Assembly (NCBI GenBank): GCA_021014325.1 | Contig: CM037474.1 | Coordinates: 22,004,488 to 22,068,487, forward strand | Direction: 5' to 3' | From: Plazaster borealis | Taxonomy: Eukaryota > Echinodermata > Asteroidea > Forcipulatida > Labidiasteridae | DNA: 64,000 bases | Part shown: positions 12,050 through 21,429 of the stretch, one piece after another | How positions within the stretch are numbered: position 1 is the stretch's first letter | Layout of the letters: every line of letters begins with the position of its first letter | The notes under the pieces: model-generated | What the model saw: the letters and a program-made list of their open reading frames with translations, nothing else | The model's database searches: none | What the model was told of the DNA's origin: nothing | Position numbers and translations under genes: made by a program

Positions 12050-12520
12050 CTAACAGGCAATTGATTGGGATTTTGTGACCGAAAACGCGACTTTTTTCGG
12101 CTCGCGTTCATGCCAATTGCCCCGACCCGGTCGCGCGAATCCCGGCAGCCGCGACCGGGTCAGTCATTTTCGCCACCGGGTAAGTCATTTTCGCAACCAT
12201 AAAAACTGACAAAACTTTCAGATATTAAAGACAGAATAACAATTAATATGTGGGTTTACCTTTTAATAACGTATGGTTCAGTAAAAGAGTGATATTAGTG
12301 CCGTCAAAACTTTTTTCAACTTCTCCAGCGAAGGTAAAAACATTCGCCAATTCGGAAAAAAAACATGGCGGATAAAGAGGGGATTCTCCACTACGTCATC
12401 ATCGATTTTCCATGACGTCATCATCGCCGACAGCCAATCAGAATACGAATTTAAGGGGGTGTGCCCAGCGCGCGCGCAGTAGATGCGGAACACAAATCTG
12501 GCAGAAAATAGCGGCCGCGA
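12050..12520. promoter_or_regulatory. CpG-, CRE- and CCAAT-rich promoter-like segment
   Basis: It contains a 12-bp inverted pair GACCCGGTCGCG/CGCGACCGGGTC (12124-12160), a repeated CAGTCATTTTCGC motif, two CRE-like sites (TACGTCATCATCGAT and ATGACGTCATCATCG at about 12391 and 12412), a CCAAT box (AGCCAATCAG, 12432) and a GCGCGCGCGC run (12470). The CpG content stands out from the AT-rich surroundings. It might drive a transcript on either strand or be an ARPC4 alternative promoter; no first exon could be tied to it. Confidence 0.4.
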
Positions 12521-12749
12521 TCGATGCGGATCTTCACATACCTACTCACTGTGCAAAACAAAAAACCCAAAGGAAACAGCGCTTTATTTCCGGAATCCGA
12601 ATTCTTTTATACTTTTCCAATATTACATGTATATACATTTATTTACAAATTCAAAATTTGGATTCTCAACGTTAATTACACTTGATTTTTATTTTTATCC
12701 CAAAAATCGTATTAAATCACATATCTTGAATTGAAAGCGAGCGCGAATG

Positions 12750-14190
12750 GTTAAGGATAGATAGATAGCATAATTTATTGTTCATTTCTTTTTTTATTGG
12801 GGACTGTTGAGCCATAAACTACCTTGATTTATGGCTGTTTAAGGAGTTCACCTTGTCCTTGGTAGTACAGTATTTATTTCTTGCTACAAAAATACCTACA
12901 TCGACAAAAGAAACAAAGATCAACCCATTTAAAGCTTTATAATATGCCTTTGAAATTTGTGGTCTTCAAAAACTTGACCTTTGATTTGAATCTGAAATTA
13001 ACCAGGGCTATAAAATGTTGTTAAAATTAAAAGTAGGCCGGGTAGGGTCATCGTTTGGTTTTTGTCAACGTTTTACTAATTAATTTACACTCAGCTCAGG
13101 CAACATTAATTATCAAGAACAATTAAATAAAAGTTTATCCTCCCGTACCCCAATTTCGCGCATCACAAATATTCGCGCAGGTACCTTTCCCAACACATAT
13201 TATTTTGTTTACAATACGCAGTGACTCAATTTTTTTTATTTCATGAAAGTATAAAGCCTGATAAACAATTTCCTGCGAAGATGTGGAAAATCAAAGCCTT
13301 TCCGGTAAGATTTTAGATAAACTACAAAATGTAGTATACAATCTTACCTTTTTAGACTAAATACAAAACATAGCTAGATAAGATGGTCGATTAAAAAAAA
13401 CAAAAAAACACTGAAAGTTCTGTGCGTATCGTCTGCCATACTTCAATACTTAAATTACAAGACCACATGATTTTCATTTAACAACAGAGGGCGTACAAAA
13501 TACTACGGAAGGTTGAAGTGGACGTGCGCCTTATAATCCAGGGGGGGGCACTTCAAAAGAAACAATTTTGCAAGATGCTTACTTTTTATTGATTTCTTGT
13601 GGATACGGGATATTCATTTATTCACTACTGACATTTACATAACAACACTATGCCAGAGAGATGACCAATCAGGAGACCACAAAACTCCCGTTGGCTGCGT
13701 CCATTCCAAATAGGATGAAATCGCTTCAGCATTTTCTGTAAAATCGAGCCATTGCTTTTATTTTATAGTGCTTTGTACGTACAGTACGCTATATATAATT
13801 TATACATAAAATAACACAAGATTTAATCTCAAAATGTTGAAAAATAAACATGACAAACAACCTGATCCTTACTAGACGAAAAATTATGATACCTTTGATT
13901 TGAATGGTATCGTCCAAAGATTTTCCCAACGTTTTTTATGTATTTTGAATAAAATAACGAGAATCACTTTGTTTTTTTGTTTCCAAACTGTACATGTAAG
14001 TTGAATCACCGAGCAGAGACAGATTAGTTACACCTGCATCAATGTTGTATTTCCTACTATTATCCCGTGGTATAAACGGTTAAGTTTGAATGTGCATTTT
14101 ATTAAGGGCCTCGGAGATTCTGACCAATCAGAGTGTTCCGTCCACTTTTGGACAAATTCGCCATAGGGTGTGTACAAACCGACGAACAAT
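12750..14190. other. No gene recognised
   Basis: AT-rich intronic sequence if ARPC4 starts at 11661. No domain or complete transposon seen; the ORFs are short. Confidence 0.45.
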
Positions 14191-14309
14191 GTTCCCAAGT
14201 CTGTGATCGTAGGTTCAAGACGGAGGTTTATCCACAAGAGGGCGCTGTTTCAGCCAATAATGTATCGGCTTTCAGGACGACTAAAAACCACGATCACAGA
14301 CTTGGAACC
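14191..14309. mobile_element. Small MITE with TTCCAAGTCTGTGATCGT ends
   Basis: GTTCCCAAGTCTGTGATCGT at the left is inverted at the right as ACGATCACAGACTTGGAAC. The interior (AGAGGGCGCTGTTTCAGCC, ATGTATCGGCT) is shared with a copy at about 47360-47460. Non-coding. Confidence 0.7.
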
Positions 14310-16165
14310 AAGTCTAACGTTGAGGGGAAATGGACTTATTCAAAACAAACAAGTTTTTGTTTTTGTTGGCAGGAACTTCTATGAGGAAATCAGACATGTG
14401 CAAATAGAAAGCACTTGATTATTAAAGGGCAGGGCTCACCCTCAACACTATACCGGCGTACACTGTACATTGTCTTGTATAAAACTGCTGTTTTAAAGTG
14501 GTCCAGTAAACACCCTACTTGTTTAAAATGGTCATACTTCATCCTGTTTATACGTGAATAATACATATTTTTAATGTGTTAAATTTATTTTTGAATGTGT
14601 GAATGTAACATCATTTGACCATTAAACTGGTTGTGATCGCTACAATGGGTCCTTTCTCTATGCTACAATTAATACATCAGAAAGATACATTCATGATATA
14701 AATTCTGGGCTACTAAATCTTCCCTGGGGGTAAGTAACATGAACAGTTTATGGCCTGGTGGGATACAAAAAGCTTAAGCGCAAGGCCTGAAGGGGTTTTG
14801 CGTGTATTCATGTTTTAAAAATACATGAACTAAAAGAACTTTCGTTTTGTCTGTTATTATGTTGTAAAACGATTGATCGAGTAAGTTGTAATTGTGAACC
14901 ACATCTAAATTAACGTCTGTTGTGTTTAAGTGTTATACTTAGTTTCACTTCTGTTGTAAAATTCTTCAAAATGAAAATTTTTAAATTGTGTATACAGTGG
15001 GGGTGGGGGGGGGGGGCTGGGCTGGGAGGTTCAGACACGATATTGCAAAATCTCTTTTCCAATTAATGTTGGAACCCGTCTATTTTAGTATAGGGTTGTT
15101 CTTTCTCCAATAACTTAAATGTAGGAGCACAAAAGAAATTTAAAATTTACACGTTTGTGGTAAGAAGTTCAATGTTTATGAATATATACGACTAAATTCA
15201 TCTTCAAAGAAAAAGCAACATATTGAGCAACACAACAATCACAGCGTCTGCAGTTCAGTACGCTATTGTAACTGTACATTGTACGTGTAGGTGTTATAGT
15301 AGAATGTTCAAGTGATTTTGGCCGTCCCATTTCATTGATGCTTTAACAGCTCTTGTGCATAATTACCTTTTTTCAGTTGAGGGTTAGGATCTTCATGGTA
15401 TGTTCAGGCTATGTTACTAATGTTACCCCCCACCCCTGTTGGCTACTAAAAACTGTGCACCCTACCTGTTTAAAATGCTAATATTTCATCTTTTTTATAT
15501 GTGAATAATACATTTCTTAAATGTGTTAATTTATTTTTGAGTGTGTGAATGTAACCATTGGGGATTGTTGGTTTTTTTTGTTTTTTTGTTTTGTTGGGGG
15601 GGGGGGGTGAGTTTCCCTTCCAAAGATGTGGAATGGGGATAACCTCAAACACTGTTCACTAGTCTCCATTTATTTGTTGCATACATGTACATGACATGTT
15701 ATCCTGCCACAGGGAGTTACATAACAGTATTAAAACATCTTTAAATACCCACAACTACCTTCAATTCATTCAGCAGGAAATGAAACCACCAGAAATAACT
15801 GTGCAGTGAACAATTGTACAGTCAGATTAAACTGTGTAGTGATCAATTGTACAGCCAGATTTAAAGTCAGGCCCAAAATTTAATTATGTCAGGGCTTGTT
15901 TAACATACATAATTTCAAAGCTGCCAACTCTCCCTGATGAACTGCAAAAAGTTCCCAGAAAAAAAACCCAATCTTTCCATGCTCTGATGAACAAAATCTC
16001 CCTGATTATGGAAACTTTTCCCCCATTATATTTAATGTAATTCTAAATATCTACCTGATTGTTGTACAAAATCTCCCTGATTGCAAGATGCAAATATTTT
16101 AGCAGCTCTGCAATATGCAAGAAAGGACACTTCCGATTGACCACTTGATTACTGTGATGAAACCA
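14310..16165. other. No gene; G/C homopolymers and a local duplication
   Basis: A block around 14500-14600 (CACCCTACTTGTTTAAAATG, GTGAATAATACATATTT) is repeated at 15455-15560, showing a local duplication. G-runs occur at 15000-15017 and 15596-15608. A dispersed repeat at 15915-16105 (CTCCCTGATTATGGAAAC) recurs at 26820-27010. Confidence 0.6.
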
Positions 16166-16167
16166 CC

Positions 16168-16320
16168 AGGGCCCAATTTTATAGAGCTGTTTAAGCAGAA
16201 AATCTTGTGTGACAATTTCCTGCTCAGCAAAAAAAAAGCAAGATACCAGTCGCAGAAGGTGCATGTGACACTGTATTTTGGCTGGTAACCTTAATCTGGT
16301 AAGCAGATTCGGTCGGGTTA
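16168..16320. repeat. Partial 'GGGCCCAATTTCATAGAGC' palindromic element
   Basis: It begins GGGCCCAATTTTATAGAGCT and carries the family interior (CAAGATACCAGTCGCAGAAG, TTTTGGCTGGTAACCTTA). The second terminus is missing; a SINE follows directly. Confidence 0.65.
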
Positions 16321-16334
16321 GCATAATCAGGGCA

Positions 16335-16575
16335 GTTGGGTTGGCGTAGTGGTATCTTTCCTAGCCTGCCATCTCTATGACCCTGGTTCAAATCCTGCCG
16401 GGGGCACTATGTGGATTGGGTTTTCGGTCCCTACCTGATTGCGTGAGTTTTCCCTGGAATAATTCTCTGGGGTTTTCTTCCCAAATTTAAAACTGAAACT
16501 TCCTTCCCTGTCTTCTCTCCATGGAGTTCATGGCTAAGTAAAGTGATTAAGTTTGCTATTCTGAGAACTCTTGGC
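16335..16575 (+). mobile_element. tRNA-derived SINE, second family
   Basis: The head GGTTGGCGTAGTGGTATC and GGTTCAAATCCTGCC resemble RNA polymerase III A and B boxes. The body has CGGTCCCTACCTGATTGCGT, ATTCTCTGGGGTTTTCTTCC and CTTAATCAC-type sequence, ending near GTGATTAAGTTTGC. A partial copy in reverse is at 10680-10860. Confidence 0.65.
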
Positions 16576-16706
16576 TTCAAAATCAGAATTAATAGATAAA
16601 TCTATAAATAAATAATCTTTAAATAAACAAATACATAGAAAGGCCTAAATACTTAAATAAACAAATAAATAAGCATAATTTTATTGTGCTTAGCTTCTTT
16701 TTGTGC

Positions 16707-17109
16707 TTAAAGGGATTGTATACATTCGGTATTAATTGGAACCCACTGCTTTTTTCAATCCTATTTATAGTTGTAGATATAAAACATAAAACTTACCTGT
16801 GAACATTTCATTTCAAAAGGTGGTAGCGTTTTTGAGATTTTTTCGAAAATCTGGAGAGGTTATGTCCATGTAGGAAAAATAATCCGCAATAAGAATACAC
16901 AATCCGAGAAATGTTTCTGACAAAAACACTTCTCAGATTCAAATTTCTGTGGATAAAAACTTGTTTTTTTTTCATAACCACCGTACTTCGAAGTGAAATG
17001 TTTCTCAAAATGCTTTTATCAGAAGCTGCTGTACTTCTTATACCAAGTAAGTGTTTACTGCCATTAATTTTATGAGTAATTACCAAACGTACATATACAG
17101 ACCCTTTAT
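16707..17109. mobile_element. TTAA-flanked MITE, 'AGGGATTGTATA' subfamily
   Basis: The left boundary is TTAA (16707-16710); the right is a mutated TTAT (17106-17109) after CAGACCCT. The interior aligns with 1897-2286 over its whole length. It lies about 70 bp upstream of ARPC4 exon 2. Confidence 0.8.
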
Positions 17110-17179
17110 AGCAGCTTTGTGAAATTTGGCCATGTTTGGTGGTTAAGGTTTTAATGTTGATTGTGATTATGGTACACAG

Positions 17180-17298
17180 GCCGCCACATTGAGGCCCTAC
17201 TTACAGGCCGTCAGAGCAACCTTACAAGCCTCTATGTGCCTTGAAAACTTCTCATCCCAGGTAGTAGAAAGACACAACAAGCCAGAGGTAGAAGTAAG
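17180..17298 (+). CDS. ARPC4: ARPC4 exon 2 (residues 2-41)
   Basis: Acceptor GGTACACAG, donor AAG|GTGAGT. The exon enters in phase 0 with Ala-Ala-Thr-Leu-Arg and ends two bases into the codon for Arg-41. The sequence after the Met resembles the Met-Ala-Ala-Thr-Leu start seen in insects. Confidence 0.96.
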
Positions 17299-20200
17299 GT
17301 GAGTCTAATCTTTTGCTACAGCATAAATATTCAATGAAGCCCCCCCCCCAATCCCATCCCACCCACCACCTCCCTCCCTCCTGCACCTCATCAACATTTG
17401 TGTTGGACCGCGGACGATTTGTATATTTCCAAACAAATTTTTACTTGTAGGAATGATACATGATTGACAATGATTGAAACAATTATTATGCAGTTTTAAC
17501 CGCTTCACGTACTGTACACTGTATATGTAGGTATTTTTTTTACTATTTTCCGTGCCCGCCGGCAGTATAATTTTTCAGATATTTTTGGAGCTTCTTGAGT
17601 TATCAGTTTTCCTTTGGAAATATTGTTGCCACAATGAAACCCTGACTTGACAAAGGAAAGACAACAAAGGTTCTCATAATTTGATGTTGTCGTGTGAGAA
17701 AATAAGTTATTCTTATCATTATAATTATTTTAATTGGTGAATGTAACTAATTAATTTGCCAGGAGTGGGAAGGAGCTTCTGTTAGTGCCAGTTGTAGTCA
17801 GCCGCAATGAAAAAGAGAAGGTTCTAATTGAGGGTTCCATTAACTCCATCCGAATAAGTATCGCCATCAAGCAGGTAAGTTTAGTTATCCTTTTTAGGGT
17901 GCCTTCAATTCAACAAAATTGTTTCATCAAATGGTTGTGAATACATCTATGTTAGAATTAGAGTAATAGCATCAGTGAATCAGTTGTGTGATTTGGCCTT
18001 TGCTTTGTTTGTGTTCTAATGTTATAAGTACCTTTGGCTCGTTATTCACATTGTTCTCTGAAAGTAACTTCAGCCAAGTTGCTTGGTCAAGTGTTTGAAA
18101 AGCTGCCCTCAGGGGGACCTTGCATTGGCACAAAACAAATTGTTGACTGACTTTTCAAGATGATGCTGCACTTTAGCTAAGACCGTCGGGAACATGGCCC
18201 AATTTCATAGAGCTGCTTAAGCAGAAAATATTGCTTAACAATTTTCTGCTCAGCAAAAATGAGCAGGATACCAGTCACAAATTGTACATGTGACATGGGC
18301 CCAATTTCATGGCTCTGCTTACCACGGAATTCTGCGCTTATGCCCAGCTGCATCCTATAGAAATACACACGTTACAATGCGCGTAAGCGGGGAATTATTT
18401 GGTAAGCAGTGCCATGAAATTGGGCCGTGTTGGTTTGGCTGGGAACCTTATTATGGTAAGCATAGTTTTGTTGTAGTAAGCTACTTTTTGTGCTTAAGCA
18501 GCTCTATGAAATTGGGCCCATATCAGTTGCTGATTGTTTACAACCTGAGTGTAACTTTGATGATCGGCATCAGTAGCCGTCAGAAAGAAACAAAACAGTC
18601 GCAAGAGTAGAAAAATTCCTACTTCTGTGACGTGAAGTATTCCTGACATGCGGGAATCAATCACAGTTGACCTTTATAAGTTAGAGTTAGCCAATCAGCG
18701 TGCGGAAAACTAAGCAACAAAATGGCGGCCAGCCGTATGGACTAGCAAATTACATTACAAACGACAATATACAGTCCATTAGAAAAGAAAAATATTAGTT
18801 GAATACATACTTTATCTTGAACCTTTCCGTCACAATGTGTGCTGTCATATTGAAGTTATGTGATCGCAATTGTGTCTATGTCACGGAATCATCGTCGCTG
18901 ATGGTCTCATTTCTTGTCCTTTTTTCTTCTGGACACCCCCAGTATCCTTCTGAGATAGGACACCTCAAAGACTCTCAATCGATGGGTGTCAATTCAGGGT
19001 AGAGTTGCTACTGTAGATCAGCTGTGAGAAGCTCACTTTATAATTATATTGAATTTGTAACTTGTTTTTCTTGACAGGCTGATGAAATAGAGAAGATTCT
19101 ATGTCACAAGTTTATGCGCTTCATGATGCTTAGGGCAGAAAACTTCTTCATTCTTAGAAGGAAACCAGTGGAGGTGAGTTGCTTTGAGGTCTGACTGACT
19201 AAGACCATGTCCGAATTGGCTGCTAGGCCATAGCTCTGACTATTGATAAGGACGCCCTATACTTCAACGCATGATGACGTGGTGATTCAGCCGTAGCTGT
19301 AGCCGCAAATTCGGACACAGCCTTGGGCCGTATACGGCTACAGCTACGGCTACGACTGTTGCTAAGGGTGTTGCTAAGAATGTACTATAGTTCAATGCAT
19401 GACGACGCAGAAATCTAGCCATAGCCGTAGCTGTAGCCGCCGTTTTGAGCACGACCATAGTCTGTGGACCCAATTCACGTGAGGTCATTATCACAATAAT
19501 CTTGGGTGGGCCATTTTGGGGACTCAATGTCCCCAATTATTTAGTGTAGTGTTTATTTTAGGCAACGCAGCGTTTACACACTTACCATATAACTTGTACG
19601 TGCAATTTGACTCCCAAAATGGCGAGTGTGGCAGACAGAAGCAACGTGTGACATTGGTGCTAGGGGTCAATACTCACTAGTCACTCAATATTCCTCTCAT
19701 TTATAATTCAGCCCTTCCTCCTACTGAATACTCGCAGTTACGCTCACTGGTTTCTCGGTACTCGCACCCAAGCCCATAAAGCTGTAAAGTAGAAAATATT
19801 GCTGAACTATTTTATTTGCTAAGCAAAGATTTTCTAGGAGCCAGTCACATGCAGTATACATCACAAAGCCTGTAGTGTAAGCGCAAAACATTACTAAGCA
19901 CAGAAAAATCTTGCTTAGCAGAAACAGGTTACCAGCCAAAATTCAATGAAGTTTACATTATTACGACTGGTGCCCCACCTATTTCTTGCTGAGCAATATT
20001 TCCTACTAAACAGCTTTATGAAATTGGGACCAGGGCCCAATTTCATAAAGCTGTTTAGTAAAAATGCTGCTCAGCAAATTTCTTTGCTAAGCAAGAAATG
20101 AGTGGGGTACCAGTCGCAGCAATGGAAACTGTATGGTATTTTGGCTGGTAAACTATTATTGCTGAGCAAGAGTTTTCTGTGCTTAGCAAGTTTTTGTGCT

Positions 20201-21429
20201 TACACGCTTTATGAAATTGGCTCCTGTCTGTCACTGACTCTCAATCCTTTTTAACCTCCTACCCAGGGCTACGACATTAGCTTCCTCATTACCAACTTCC
20301 ACACAGAGCAGATGTACAAGGATAAGTTAGTAGACTTTGTTATCCAGTTTATGGAAGACATCGACAAAGAAATCAGCGAGATGAAATTAAGCGTCAACGC
20401 CAGGGCCCGTATAGTGGCCCAAGAGTTCCTTAAGAATGTAAGCTCAACAAATATTTGTTTTTTGTTTGCGTATTTCTCCCATAAACCTTGATTTGTGTCA
20501 ATTTTAATCGGTTTTAATAATAATATTAAAACCATACTTATGTGTTGCACATCACCCTTAAGCCCCTACCCCCTATGCGCTAGTATTAACCACTTCACGT
20601 CAGTATTTTTAAAGAGCTTCTTGAATAATCGTTTTCCTTTGAAAATCGTTTTCCTTTGAAAATATTTTTGCCACAAAGAAACCCTGACTTGACAATGGAG
20701 GGCAACAAAGGTTCTCATAATTAGTTTTTGGGATTTGATGTTGTCGAGTGAGAAAATTGAGTAGGCACTCACCATGATTCGTACCAAAAATCTGCCATGG
20801 TAAGCTGGATTCACGGAACACTCGGACTTACCTCCCGTTGAGCTGAATATATAATGACGAACAATGGTGGCAGCCTGTCCATTCTTGTATGTCACCTTTG
20901 TATAACAACAGGACGAAGGTCTGGAATCGGGGATTACACAATAACCCCCGGAAAGGGACCATTAAAAGGGAAGTTTTCCAGAACCTGTTGTCGCTCTTTG
21001 TACGAATGAAACAAAGCATATCGCAGTAGGTGCATGCCTGTTTATGCTACACAATGGAAAGTCCGTTTTAAAAAAAAACGTCAGCCGTCCAGCTGTCAGC
21101 AAAAAATTGAGGAAAATCGGAAGTTGTTTCGGGCATTAAAAATAGTTCAAAGGTGAAGTGGTTAAGAATCAGTTTAATGCCTAGGTTTGCTTTTTTAAAG
21201 CCTCATATGAAAGACGTGCTGTGTTGCTTCTTTCTGTTTTGTTAGGCCTTTTAAATTGTACCTCTTCCTGCCATATGTCGGCTCCCATGAGCTCATATAC
21301 AAAACTAATATACTTCAAGCAGTGTTAGAAGGTGCGAAAACAGAGATAGTAACAATTGTAAAAAATAAAGATACATTTTTACAAATGAAACTTGACGCAA
21401 AACTTTTTTTTTCCCTTCCACAGTTTTGA
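17180..21429 (+). CDS. ARPC4: Actin-related protein 2/3 complex subunit 4 (ARPC4, p20-ARC), exons 2-6
   Basis: ARPC4 pairs with ARPC2 to form the structural core of the cytoplasmic Arp2/3 complex, which nucleates branched actin filaments. Coding exons are 17180-17298, 17763-17874, 19078-19173, 20267-20437 and 21424-21429. All junctions have AG acceptors and GT donors and the phases agree. With an initiator Met they give exactly 168 residues, the usual family length. Family hallmarks are very well conserved: [96 protein letters not shown] and [20 protein letters not shown]. Introns 3-5 contain transposons. The gene looks intact; only the ATG exon is uncertain. Confidence 0.97.
17496..17705. 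repeat. Fragment of the 'TTAACCACTTCACGT' element
   Basis: It starts TTAACCGCTTCACGT and contains GAGCTTCTTGAGTTATCAGT and AAACCCTGACTTGACAAAGG, matching the first third of the full element at 20586-21165. The right end is absent. It lies in ARPC4 intron 2. Confidence 0.7.
17763..17874 (+). CDS. ARPC4: ARPC4 exon 3 (residues 41-78)
   Basis: Acceptor TTAATTTGCCAG, donor CAG|GTAAGT. It encodes Ser-Gly-Lys-Glu-Leu-Leu and the conserved [11 protein letters not shown] segment, ending in phase 0 after Gln-78. Confidence 0.97.
18195..18519. mobile_element. 'GGGCCCAATTTCATAGAGC' palindromic element with a nested relative
   Basis: The outer ends GGCCCAATTTCATAGAGCTG and CAGCTCTATGAAATTGGGCC are inverted. 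Inside, 18297-18426 is a second element with ends GGGCCCAATTTCATGGCTCT and AGTGCCATGAAATTGGGCC and an unrelated interior. It lies in ARPC4 intron 3. Confidence 0.75.
19078..19173 (+). CDS. ARPC4: ARPC4 exon 4 (residues 79-110)
   Basis: Acceptor TTTTTCTTGACAG, donor GAG|GTGAGT. It is 32 whole codons and begins Ala-Asp-Glu-Ile-Glu-Lys. It contains the [16 protein letters not shown] block, nearly invariant in animals. Confidence 0.97.
19195..19480. repeat. Inverted-repeat sequence with CGTAGCTGTAGCCG units
   Basis: GTCCGAATTGGCTGCTAGGCC and GCCGCAAATTCGGAC are inverted ends of an about 110-bp hairpin, followed by more CTACGGCTACGGC- and TAGCCGTAGCTGTAGCC-like units. A related fragment is at 29048-29098. 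It lies in ARPC4 intron 4. Confidence 0.5.
19768..20224. mobile_element. Two adjacent 'GGGCCCAATTTCAT' palindromic elements
   Basis: The first (about 19768-20030) ends in AGCTTTATGAAATTGGGACC. The second (20035-20222) starts GGGCCCAATTTCATAAAGCTG and ends CGCTTTATGAAATTGG. Both carry the family core TGGGGTACCAGTCGCAGC / TTTTGGCTGGTAA. They end 45 bp upstream of ARPC4 exon 5. Confidence 0.7.
20267..20437 (+). CDS. ARPC4: ARPC4 exon 5 (residues 111-167)
   Basis: Acceptor CCTACCCAG, donor AAT|GTAAGC. It is 57 whole codons from Gly-Tyr-Asp-Ile-Ser to Phe-Leu-Lys-Asn, and carries most of the C-terminal helix that packs against ARPC2. Confidence 0.97.
20586..21165. mobile_element. TTAA-flanked element with CCACTTCAC ends (piggyBac-like MITE)
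   Basis: TTAA at 20586-20589 and 21162-21165 bracket the inverted ends CCACTTCACGTC and GGTGAAGTGG. No transposase is visible in the roughly 570 bp. Fragments of the same family are at 17496-17705 and about 42113-42330. TTAA targets and CC-starting ends suit piggyBac-type transposition; this is an inference. It lies in ARPC4 intron 5. Confidence 0.7.
21424..21429 (+). CDS. ARPC4: ARPC4 exon 6 (Phe-168 and stop)
   Basis: A strong acceptor (TTTTTTTCCCTTCCACAG) is followed by TTT TGA, giving the C-terminal Phe expected after Lys-Asn. The 3' UTR continues downstream; its end was not determined. Confidence 0.9.
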   Translation, partial: F

